A stretch of 20,970 bases of DNA from Alysiella sp. (GTDB lineage Bacteria > Pseudomonadota > Gammaproteobacteria > Burkholderiales > Neisseriaceae). The translations under genes and the position numbers were made by a program. The stretch lies in contig NZ_JAUNEC010000030.1 in NCBI RefSeq assembly GCF_030525755.1, forward strand, positions 1 through 20,970, written 5' to 3'. Below are positions 6,340-12,353 of this stretch, in pieces. The notes beneath the pieces were generated by a model. That model was not told the DNA's origin and did no database searches. It was given only the letters and a program-made list of their open reading frames with translations. Numbering within the stretch: position 1 is the stretch's first letter; each line of letters begins with the position of its first letter.

Positions 6340-7278
6340 TTATTTCTGCTGACTTTGTCCATTTCGCGCTAATTTTTTGGCTTCGCGTTGGGTTTTGAGT
6401 TCGGTTTCTCGTTTGCGGGCTTCTTTGAGCCAACTTTCCCATTGATTTGGCGTTTCCAGCGTAATGCGCCCGATTTTACCTTCACGGAAATCGGTCAGCA
6501 CATTTTCAGCAGCTTTTTGGTAATTGACACGACCACCGCCAAGCAATGCACCACGTTTTTTCGCAATCCATTCCAGCCACGCCACATCGTCCCAATGGCT
6601 AGACGGGTCTTTGTCTGGCAAATAGCGATTTTGCAATAAAATCAAATAGTGGCGGCGCAAATAATCCAGTAATTCCAGCGCCACTTCTTCCTCGTCCAGC
6701 GCATTGCGCCCCACCGCGCCACTTGCCGCCAAATTGTAGCCGCTTTCTTCCACAATGATTTTCGGCCACAGCATACCAGGGGTATCGTAAAGCCAAAAAT
6801 CGTCTGCCAAAAACAGGCGTTGTTCGGCTTTGGTGATACCAGGTTCATTGCCTGTTTTGGCGGACTTTTTTCCTATCATGTTGTTGATTAAAGTGGATTT
6901 GCCCACATTAGGAATACCACAAATCAATACCCGAAGCGGTTTATCCAAACCACCGCGATTGGGCATCATTTGGCGACAGGCTTGCGTGATTTTGGGCATG
7001 GCATTTTTGTCGGACGCGTCCAAAGCAATGGCGTGGGTTTGATTTTGCTGATTAAAATGGTTGAGCCAAATGTCGGTGCGTTCTGTATCGGCAAGGTCTT
7101 GTTTATTAAGTATTTTTATTTTTGGTTTGCCTTTGGCAATTTGTGCCAAAAGCGGATTTTCGCTGGAAGCAGGTAAACGCGCGTCCAGCATTTCAATGAC
7201 CATGTCCACCGTTTTGATGCGGTCGGTGATGGCTTTTTTCGCCTTGTTCATATGACCAGGAAACCATTGAATTGCCAT
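6340..7278 (-). CDS. ylqF: Ribosome biogenesis GTPase YlqF/RbgA
   Basis: 312 residues. The order of G motifs is permuted, as in the YlqF/RbgA family: G4 NKQD at 58-61 comes first, then G1 GIPNVGKST at 121-129, the G2 Thr in GITKAEQ at about 149, and G3 DTPGM at 165-169. The opening IQWFPGHMNKAKKAI is the family N-terminus. RbgA binds the 50S subunit and drives a late assembly step in Bacillus; the role in Neisseriaceae is inferred. The C-terminus is basic and rich in Lys/Arg, fitting rRNA contact. It is upstream of scpB and likely co-transcribed with it. Confidence 0.93.
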   Translation of the reverse strand: MAIQWFPGHMNKAKKAITDRIKTVDMVIEMLDARLPASSENPLLAQIAKGKPKIKILNKQDLADTERTDIWLNHFNQQNQTHAIALDASDKNAMPKITQACRQMMPNRGGLDKPLRVLICGIPNVGKSTLINNMIGKKSAKTGNEPGITKAEQRLFLADDFWLYDTPGMLWPKIIVEESGYNLAASGAVGRNALDEEEVALELLDYLRRHYLILLQNRYLPDKDPSSHWDDVAWLEWIAKKRGALLGGGRVNYQKAAENVLTDFREGKIGRITLETPNQWESWLKEARKRETELKTQREAKKLARNGQSQQK

Positions 7279-7358
7279 AATTTTTGCTTTCTTGTGAAAT
7301 TGAATAAGGTTTCAGGCTGCCTGAAAACCAAAGTGGCGATTATAACAGTTTACAAAAT

Positions 7359-7392
7359 ATCAGGCTGCCTGAAAGATTTCAGGCAGCCTGAT
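7359..7392 (-). terminator. Perfect DUS hairpin, terminator of the DUF4198 gene
   Basis: ATCAGGCTGCCTGAAA (7359-7374) and its exact complement (7377-7392) form a 16-bp inverted repeat with almost no spacer. It starts 16 bases after the stop of the DUF4198 gene. On the minus strand it is followed by ATATTTTG. A further DUS 15-mer sits at 7311-7325, making three DUS in 80 bases. Confidence 0.7.
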
Positions 7393-7408
7393 GCTTGTTC
7401 AGGGCAAA

Positions 7409-8209
7409 TTAATGATGTGTATGCCCAATTTGGAAAGTTAAGGTGCTGTAATTGGCAACTTTTTGGCAAACGGTTTGGTCGGCGAAATCGGCTTTGTGTT
7501 CCACATTCACTTTCCAGAAACCTTGACGTAAGGGAATGATGTCCACTTCGCCTTTATCGTTAGTGGTGTCGTAAAAGGCTTGTGCTTCTACTTTATGTGA
7601 TTTACTGCGGTCGCTGGTGTCAAAGCCATCAAAAGTGGCGGTTACAGCTTGGTTGGCCAGGGGTTCGCCTTTGTACAACACTTTGACTTTAAAGCGTTCG
7701 CCTACATGAATGTTGGCAGGGTTGTCTAAAGGCACAATTTCCAGCATGTGTCCCAATGGACGGCTGATGATGTCTTTGCTGGCACTTTCGTGTCCTACAT
7801 TGGCAATGTGTTTGCCATACATTCGGGTTTGTTCACAATAACTGGCATCAGGCATTTCACTCATGCTGACCCGTTTCCAACCATTTGTATTTTTAGACCA
7901 GAAAGTTGGTTGATATTCGCCCACCACCAAATAGCTGCCGTCTTTAACAGGTTTAGCAGATTGGTATTGGTAATTGTATTGTCCTTTTTGCAATAGGTTT
8001 TCTTTGCCGTTTTCGGTAATCAGTTGCAGGGGTTTGAAGATGTTTTTGCGGTCTTCGGCAATCGGCTCAAAATCGGGAAACTCGCCATAACCCAATTCGG
8101 CTTTTAAGATTTCGCCGCCGTGTGTGTGGTCGGCTGAAACCCAAACGCGATGAGCTTGTGCAGAGAGTGTGGCGGTGCAGAGTAAAAGTGCCAATAGGGT
8201 TTTTTTCAT
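7409..8209 (-). CDS. DUF4198-family periplasmic metal-associated protein, Zur-regulated
   Basis: 266 residues; AAGG lies upstream of the ATG. MKKTLLALLLCTATLSAQA is a clear Sec signal peptide, and cleavage after AQA would leave a histidine as the first residue of the mature protein (HRVWVSADHTHGG), followed by H28 and H30 of the precursor; the chain ends GHTHH. Two cysteines (C125, C248) could form a disulfide. The layout fits the DUF4198 family, whose members are often annotated as periplasmic components of nickel/cobalt uptake. Here the promoter carries a perfect Neisseria-type Zur box, so a part in zinc capture or trafficking in the periplasm is more likely (inference). The divergent neighbours are znu genes. 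Confidence 0.82.
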   Translation of the reverse strand: MKKTLLALLLCTATLSAQAHRVWVSADHTHGGEILKAELGYGEFPDFEPIAEDRKNIFKPLQLITENGKENLLQKGQYNYQYQSAKPVKDGSYLVVGEYQPTFWSKNTNGWKRVSMSEMPDASYCEQTRMYGKHIANVGHESASKDIISRPLGHMLEIVPLDNPANIHVGERFKVKVLYKGEPLANQAVTATFDGFDTSDRSKSHKVEAQAFYDTTNDKGEVDIIPLRQGFWKVNVEHKADFADQTVCQKVANYSTLTFQIGHTHH

Positions 8210-8253
8210 GGTTGTACCTTGTAAGTAAAATAGTTGGGTTGAAAACAGGTTAA

Positions 8254-8282
8254 ATGTTATGCCATAACATGAATTTTGTAAA
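8254..8282 (-). promoter_or_regulatory. Promoter of the DUF4198 gene with perfect Zur box
   Basis: On the minus strand TTTACA (8282-8277), a 17-base spacer and TAACAT (8259-8254) form a sigma-70 promoter about 45 bases before the start codon. The palindrome ATGTTATGCCATAACAT (8254-8270) covers the spacer and -10 box. Its core TGTTATGCCATAACA (8255-8269) fits the meningococcal Zur consensus TGTTATDNHATAACA at every position. Zn-loaded Zur bound there would repress. Confidence 0.88.
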
Positions 8283-8632
8283 GTTGTGTTGGGTTTTTAG
8301 GCAGCCTGAAAACCGCATGGCACAAAAATGACCCATATGGTTAATGGGACGTTTGGGTGCATCACATTCAAAATCAGAATTTCATTTCAAAACTTTAAAG
8401 TGAAATTTCTACTTGGTGCAGCGAAGCGGTTGGGATTGGTACCCTTATCTTGGTTTATCCCATTGGTTCGCTGGTGTCTTGGCGATTGATGCTGACATCA
8501 AGGGACGAAGAAACCTTCATCTAATGTGATACGGATTTTAGGGGGAGCATTGCTGACAAAATCCCAATTACCTTAATATTGCTAGATAGGATATTGTGAT
8601 TTTGGTTTTCAGGCAGCCTTTTCCAGCAAAAA
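8283..8632. other. Gene-free interval with several stem-loops
   Basis: No convincing gene. It contains one AG-kingDUS (8299-8310), one AG-simDUS (8608-8619) and a string of local inverted repeats: AATTTCA/TGAAATT around 8379-8407; CAGCGAA/TTCGCTG (8419-8425 with 8467-8473) enclosing TGGGAT/ATCCCA; TTGATG-CTGA-CATCAA (8486-8501, perfect 6-bp stem, 4-base loop); and GGATTTT/AAAATCC (8533-8539 with 8558-8564). This may be a structured RNA, an insertion remnant or a decayed gene; nothing decides between them. Confidence 0.45.
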
Positions 8633-8647
8633 TGTTATACAATATCA
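8633..8647 (+). promoter_or_regulatory. Zur-like operator of the znuC-znuB unit
   Basis: TGTTATACAATATCA fits the meningococcal Zur consensus TGTTATDNHATAACA at 14 of 15 positions. It also contains TACAAT (8638-8643), a good -10 box; no convincing -35 lies 17 bases before it. The site is 35 bases upstream of the first ORF of the unit. Zur repression when zinc is plentiful is the expected control of znu genes. Confidence 0.8.
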
Positions 8648-8657
8648 CTTTATTCTT

Positions 8658-8672
8658 TTCAGGCAGCCTGAA
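8658..8672. repeat. DUS 15-mer in the znu leader
   Basis: TTCAGGCAGCCTGAA carries AG-simDUS on the minus strand and AG-kingDUS on the plus strand. Flanked by TT and AG, it can form a short TTTCAGG-CAG-CCTGAAA hairpin just before the small ORF at 8682. Confidence 0.7.
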
Positions 8673-8681
8673 AGCCGTTTT

Positions 8682-8786
8682 ATGAAACCATCACTTTTAT
8701 TGGCAGGCGTGGGGCAACGTTTGCTGTTGGCAAGCATTATTTTGAGTTTGCTTTGGGGCGTTTACTTTTGGGCGGTGGCAGAATGA
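8682..8786 (+). CDS. Small single-helix membrane protein ahead of znuC, 34 residues
   Basis: ATG at 8682 and TGA at 8784-8786; the stop overlaps the znuC start as ATGA. The product opens MKPSLLLAGVGQRLLLASII and ends LSLLWGVYFWAVAE, so nearly the whole chain is one hydrophobic helix with a positive N-terminal side. No obvious Shine-Dalgarno precedes it. I do not recognise the family. The overlap, the Zur box upstream and the lack of a ribosome binding site for znuC suggest it is translated and that znuC translation is coupled to it. It could be a leader peptide or a small subunit of the transporter; the sequence does not decide. Confidence 0.6.
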   Translation: MKPSLLLAGVGQRLLLASIILSLLWGVYFWAVAE

Positions 8787-9505
8787 GCATTGCCGTTGAA
8801 AATTTAACTGTCAGTTATCAAGGTCGTGCTGCTGTACACCATTTGGACATGGTTTTTCCGCAAGCTTGTATGTATGCCATTTTTGGCCCCAATGGTGCAG
8901 GCAAGTCCACTTTACTCAAAGCCATTATGGGTTTATTGCCATGCAGCACGGGCGCAGTCAAATGGCACAATTTGGCACGCAAAGACATTGCCTATTTACC
9001 ACAACAAGCCGATGTGGACAGAAGTCAGCCTATGAGTGTATTTGAATTGGCGGCAATGGGTTTGTGGTATGAAATCGGTTTTTTCGGTCGCGTGAATGCC
9101 GCGCAGCGTGCGCGTGTTCAGGCAGCCTTACAGCGCGTGGAAATGGCGGACTTTGCTGAACGTCCGATTGGGGCTTTGTCTAATGGGCAATTTCAAAGGG
9201 TGTTGTTGGCACGAATGCTGGTGCAAGATGCACAATTTTTGCTTTTAGATGAGCCATTTAATGCCGTTGATGCCAAAACCACTTATGCACTTTTGAATGT
9301 TTTGCAACAGGAAAATCAAAATGGCAAAGCGGTGGTGGCCGTGTTGCACGATTACGAACAAGTTCGTGCTTATTTCCCCAATACTTTATTGATTGCACGA
9401 GAAAAAGTGGCGTGTGGTGCAAGCGAAGAAGTTTTGTGTGATGAAATGTTGGCACGTGCCAATACTTTGGCGCAATCGCTTGAAGATGCGGCGTGGTGTG
9501 AATGA
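8783..9505 (+). CDS. znuC: Zinc ABC transporter ATP-binding protein ZnuC
   Basis: The start at ATG 8783 (MSIAVENLTVSYQG) is preferred over an in-frame upstream codon at 8753, because it overlaps the stop of the small ORF and matches the ABC start pattern. 240 residues: Walker A GPNGAGKST at 35-43, Q-loop LPQQ near 72-75, signature LSNGQFQRV at 132-140 (Asn for the usual second Gly), Walker B LLLDEP at 153-158 and switch H189. It energises ZnuB for zinc import and belongs to the Mn/Zn group of ABC importers; zinc rather than manganese is inferred from the Zur box. A DUS (9117-9128) is translated as VQAAL within it. Confidence 0.9.
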   Translation: MSIAVENLTVSYQGRAAVHHLDMVFPQACMYAIFGPNGAGKSTLLKAIMGLLPCSTGAVKWHNLARKDIAYLPQQADVDRSQPMSVFELAAMGLWYEIGFFGRVNAAQRARVQAALQRVEMADFAERPIGALSNGQFQRVLLARMLVQDAQFLLLDEPFNAVDAKTTYALLNVLQQENQNGKAVVAVLHDYEQVRAYFPNTLLIAREKVACGASEEVLCDEMLARANTLAQSLEDAAWCE

Positions 9506-9512
9506 ATGGGAT

Positions 9513-9527
9513 TTCAGGCTGCCTGAA
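9513..9527. repeat. DUS 15-mer between znuC and the glycosylase gene
   Basis: TTCAGGCTGCCTGAA: AG-simDUS on the plus strand and AG-kingDUS on the minus strand. Together with the DUS at 10000-10011 it brackets the glycosylase gene. Confidence 0.75.
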
Positions 9528-9562
9528 AATGTCTTGCCACCTTTAAAACAGAAAGAAACATC

Positions 9563-9943
9563 ATGACTCGCATCAATTTGGTGCCACCGCAGGAATTGTG
9601 CGACCAACATCTTTTGGCGGAACACCGCGAACTCACGCGCATTCCCAATGCGGTTGCCAAAGGCAAATTCAGTTTGCAGGGGCAGTCTGCTGATTACAAA
9701 TTGGGCGAAGGGCATGTGCGTTTTTTCTTTAATAAATTGTTGTTTTTGCAAAAACGTTATGCCGATTTGCACGCTGAATGTTTGGCGCGTGGGTTTAAAG
9801 TGAACCACATTTGGCCGCAAACGCTGCCTGAAAATCCCGAATTTTGGCAAGATTACACGCCAACTGAAATCGCTTTATGTGCCAACCGTGCGCGTATTGC
9901 CGAACGTATGCCTGCCAAAGCACGTTTTACGCCGCATCAATGA
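9563..9943 (+). CDS. Pyrimidine dimer DNA glycosylase, T4 endonuclease V (DenV) family
   Basis: 126 residues, slightly shorter than T4 DenV (138). The N-terminus MTRINLVPPQELCDQHLLAE-HREL is nearly that of T4 endonuclease V. Thr2, the nucleophile once Met is removed, and the catalytic Glu23 are at the same positions, as are R22 and R26. The block LGEGHVRFFFNKLLFLQKRYADL matches the T4 region LGAGHVTFFYDKLEFL. These enzymes excise UV-induced pyrimidine dimers and nick the resulting abasic site. GAAAG lies upstream of the ATG. The gene sits between znuC and znuB with a DUS on each side, so it looks inserted into a zinc transport operon. Family members occur in several bacteria, so recent phage origin is not implied. 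Confidence 0.92.
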   Translation: MTRINLVPPQELCDQHLLAEHRELTRIPNAVAKGKFSLQGQSADYKLGEGHVRFFFNKLLFLQKRYADLHAECLARGFKVNHIWPQTLPENPEFWQDYTPTEIALCANRARIAERMPAKARFTPHQ

Positions 9944-9999
9944 TTGAGGTTTTCAGGCAGGGGAGGGCATTAAGAAGTCATAAATTGTCCAGTGCTAAA

Positions 10000-10011
10000 A
10001 GGCTGCCTGAA
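10000..10011 (+). repeat. AG-simDUS before znuB
   Basis: AGGCTGCCTGAA, exact, within the 98-base gap between the glycosylase gene and znuB. A partial copy (TTCAGGCAG) lies at 9953-9961 in the opposite sense. Confidence 0.8.
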
Positions 10012-10041
10012 ACTTTGAATAATTCATAATTGATTGATTTT

Positions 10042-10929
10042 ATGTTATATGAAATTTTGATTGAACCCTTTACCGAATTTGCCTTTATGCGTTATGCCTT
10101 GGCATCGGTGGCGTTTTTGGCTTTTTCTGCTGCGCCTGTGGGTGTGTTTTTGGTCATGCGACGCATGAGTTTGATTGGTGATGCACTCGGTCATGCGGTT
10201 TTACCAGGGGCAGCCATCGGCTATATGATGGCGGGGAGTTTGAGTTTTCCTGCTATGAGTGCAGGCGGTTTTGCCGCAGGTATTGCAATGGCATTATTGG
10301 CGGGTTTGGTCAGCCGTTTTACTGAATTGAAAGAAGATGCGAATTTTGCGGCGTTTTATTTGACCAGTTTGGCTTTGGGCGTAACTTTGGTCAGCTTGGG
10401 GCAAAACAGCGTTGAATTGCTGCATTTGTTGTTTGGTTCGGTGTTGGCGGTGGACTTGGCTTCGCTGCAACTGATGGGTGGTGTGGCAAGTTTGACGATT
10501 GTGGTCTTGGCAATCATGTTTCGCCCTTTGATGCTGGAAAGCATAGACCCTTTGTTTTTGCGTGCGGTAAATGGGCGCGGAGGGTTGTGGCATATTGCGT
10601 TTTTGGTGTTGGTGGTTTTGAATTTGGTGGCGGGCTTTCAGGCTTTGGGAACCTTGATGTCGGTGGGGTTGATGATGCTGCCTGCAATTGCGGCGCGGCT
10701 GTGGGTTAAAAGTATGGGGGGCTTGATTGCCTTGGCGGCAGTAGGTGCGCTGGTGTGCGGTTATGCAGGTTTGTTGTTATCTTATCATCACCCTGCCAAT
10801 ATTCCGTCTGGACCGACCATTATTTTGTTTTGTGGCGCGTGGTATTTGTTTTCGGTGTTATTCGGCGCACAGAGTGGGATTGTGGTCAAACTGTTGCGGA
10901 AAAAACACCATCGTTTGCGTGTGCAATAA
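10042..10929 (+). CDS. znuB: Zinc ABC transporter permease ZnuB
   Basis: The start is taken at ATG 10042; a TTG four codons upstream (10030) is also in frame, and neither has a good ribosome binding site. About 295 residues with roughly eight to nine hydrophobic helices. The ABC-3 permease family core is recognisable: MRRMSLIGDALGHAVLPGAA after the first helix (about residues 40-59), then the loop SRFTELKEDANFAAFYL, and GTLMSVGLMMLPAIAARLW (about 205-223). It forms the channel served by ZnuC. The periplasmic binding protein gene znuA, which follows znuB in Neisseria, is not here: the next gene is prmC on the other strand. Confidence 0.9.
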   Translation: MLYEILIEPFTEFAFMRYALASVAFLAFSAAPVGVFLVMRRMSLIGDALGHAVLPGAAIGYMMAGSLSFPAMSAGGFAAGIAMALLAGLVSRFTELKEDANFAAFYLTSLALGVTLVSLGQNSVELLHLLFGSVLAVDLASLQLMGGVASLTIVVLAIMFRPLMLESIDPLFLRAVNGRGGLWHIAFLVLVVLNLVAGFQALGTLMSVGLMMLPAIAARLWVKSMGGLIALAAVGALVCGYAGLLLSYHHPANIPSGPTIILFCGAWYLFSVLFGAQSGIVVKLLRKKHHRLRVQ

Positions 10930-11026
10930 AAGGTTTCAGAGACCTTTGGGTACACGATAGGGTATGTACTGTGCACTAAATTTCAATGATGATTTTGGTG
11001 TGTCATGCTACCCCTCAACAAAATGT

Positions 11027-11041
11027 TTCAGGCAGCCTGAA
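11027..11041. repeat. DUS 15-mer downstream of znuB
   Basis: TTCAGGCAGCCTGAA, between the convergent znuB and prmC genes. The 10930-11153 interval otherwise holds only the weak stem AAAGGT/ACCTTT (10929-10947), not followed by a T run, and the stem-loop repeat copy C. Confidence 0.75.
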
Positions 11042-11079
11042 TGGGTTTTGTCGTGTACTGTAAGATTGCTTGGAATCTT

Positions 11080-11157
11080 TGTGAAATTGGATTTGTATGG
11101 GTGGATATGAAATCCGCCCATATGTTTGTTTGAAAATGAGTTTTACAAAGATTTCAG
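11080..11157. repeat. Dispersed repeat, copy C, with GC-capped stem-loop
   Basis: TATGGGTGGAT (11096-11106) pairs with ATCCGCCCATA through a 5-base loop (about 11 bp with one G-U). It is followed by TTTGTTTGAAAATGAG and TTTTACAAAGATTTCAG, nearly identical to the right end of copy B (5690-5723). As in copy B, it ends at the 3' side of a minus-strand gene, here prmC, and probably ends transcription from both znuB and prmC. Confidence 0.55.
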
Positions 11158-11975
11158 GCAGCTTGTGCCAATGTAACCCTGTCTAAACCTGCTAAATCCA
11201 ACAAGGTATGGGTATTTTGCAAACCTGCTGCCTGAAAAATTTGGTGTATGGCTGTGGCTTGGTCGTAACCGTGTTCCACCATTAACCAGCCTTGTGGTTT
11301 CAAATAATTCTTTGCTTGATTTGCCAATGTGTGAAAATGGCTTAAACCATCGGCAAAATCGGTCAGCGCATTGCGGGGTTCAAAACGCAAATCGCCTTGT
11401 GATAAGTGGGGGTCGTGTTGCTCAATATAAGGTGGGTTGGATACGATGACATCGCATGATGCTTTGCCCAGCCCCAATTTTTGTGCTGCCTGAAACCATG
11501 AACCTTGTGCAAATGCGACTTGGGTTTGGTGGTTTTGGGCATTTTTCTGGGCGATTTTTAAGGCATCTTGGCTGATGTCGCCCGCAAAAACGTGGGCATC
11601 AGGGCGTTCGGCGGCGATGCTAATGGCAATGATGCCGCTGCCTGTACCTAAGTCCAAGACCGTACCATTTTCAGGCAGCTTGTTTAATGCGGCTTCTACC
11701 AATAATTCGGTTTCAGGGCGCGGTATGAGTGTGGCAGGCGAAACGGTGAAATCGCGACCGTAAAAAGCACGTTGTCCAATTAAATAGGCAATGGGTTCGC
11801 CTGCTACACGGCGTGTGAGCCATTCATTGAGGGTTTGAACTTGGTTTTCTGGCAGCATTTGCTCATCGTGCGTGATGACTTGGGCGTGGTTTAAACCTGT
11901 GATGTGGCACAACAAAATCCGTGCTTCATGGCGCGGTATGACGGTTTGGGCAAGCCATTGGGCAATGGTGGACAT
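11154..11975 (-). CDS. prmC: Peptide chain release factor N5-glutamine methyltransferase PrmC (HemK)
   Basis: The start is the ATG complementary to 11973-11975 (MSTIAQWLAQ), one base after the rhodanese stop (TGATATG); the frame extends further upstream but overlaps that gene. 273 residues. PrmC methylates the Gln of the GGQ motif in RF1 and RF2. An N-terminal helical RF-binding domain (about 1-75) is followed by the family motif GRDFTVSPATLIPRPETELL, SAM loop LDLGTGSG at 107-114 and the catalytic NPPY at 180-183. The gene ends in a near-DUS, which supplies the last Ala-Ala and the TGA stop. Translation is probably coupled to the rhodanese gene. Confidence 0.94.
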   Translation of the reverse strand: MSTIAQWLAQTVIPRHEARILLCHITGLNHAQVITHDEQMLPENQVQTLNEWLTRRVAGEPIAYLIGQRAFYGRDFTVSPATLIPRPETELLVEAALNKLPENGTVLDLGTGSGIIAISIAAERPDAHVFAGDISQDALKIAQKNAQNHQTQVAFAQGSWFQAAQKLGLGKASCDVIVSNPPYIEQHDPHLSQGDLRFEPRNALTDFADGLSHFHTLANQAKNYLKPQGWLMVEHGYDQATAIHQIFQAAGLQNTHTLLDLAGLDRVTLAQAA

Positions 11976-11976
11976 A

Positions 11977-12300
11977 TCAGTAACGCGCCATTTCGGGTGC
12001 GATGTCTTGCGCCCAAGCATCTATGCCACCACTTAAATTGTACAATTCATCAAAACCCAGATGTGCCAAATAACGTGCCACGTTCAGGCTGCGTATGCCG
12101 TGATGACAGTACACCACAATCGGTACATCATCGGGTAGTTCATTGTGGCGCAAGGGAATGAGGTTCATGGGTATGTGTAGGCTGCCTGAAAGTTGACAAA
12201 TTTGGGTTTCCACGTCTTCGCGTACGTCTAATAAAATGGCATTGGGCTGGGTTTGCAATAGGGTTTGCAATTCGTATGGGGTAATTTGTGTGAGCGACAT
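11977..12300 (-). CDS. Single-domain rhodanese-like protein
   Basis: 107 residues, one rhodanese domain. LLDVREDVETQICQLSGSLHIP is the standard beta-strand/DxRE segment, and the active loop is VVYCHHGIRS, with the catalytic Cys at about residue 69. SGGIDAW near the C-terminus completes the fold. Such proteins carry persulfide sulfur or sense it; the acceptor is unknown. A DUS (12179-12190) lies inside the gene and codes for SGSL. The PCMT-like gene, this gene and prmC lie in that order on the same strand, but a perfect DUS hairpin after the PCMT gene probably gives this pair its own transcription. Confidence 0.88.
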   Translation of the reverse strand: MSLTQITPYELQTLLQTQPNAILLDVREDVETQICQLSGSLHIPMNLIPLRHNELPDDVPIVVYCHHGIRSLNVARYLAHLGFDELYNLSGGIDAWAQDIAPEMARY

Positions 12301-12321
12301 GATGGGTTGAGTGTGATTAAG

Positions 12322-12347
12322 AGGCTGCCTGAAATTTCAGGCAGCCT
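12322..12347 (-). terminator. Perfect 26-base DUS palindrome
   Basis: AGGCTGCCTGAAA immediately followed by its complement TTTCAGGCAGCCT, with no spacer. It begins seven bases after the TAA of the PCMT-family gene and lies 21 bases before the rhodanese start. Two AG-simDUS copies face each other. Probable terminator, though the T run after it is poor. Confidence 0.65.
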
Positions 12348-12353
12348 TATGAC

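Noticed and set aside
8404..8526. About 40 open codons on the plus strand (with GLSHWFAGVLAID) and a 29-codon GTG ORF at 8400-8489
   Set aside because: The first has no start codon after the preceding stop and neither matches anything I know; both lie in a hairpin-rich spacer and may be chance or a remnant.
9563..9943. DenV-like gene as evidence of a prophage
   Set aside because: No phage structural, integrase or lysis genes around it; the family also occurs on bacterial chromosomes.
10929..10947. AAAGGT/ACCTTT stem after znuB as a terminator
   Set aside because: Only 6-7 bp and followed by GGGTAC, not a T run; the stem at 11096-11117 is the better candidate.
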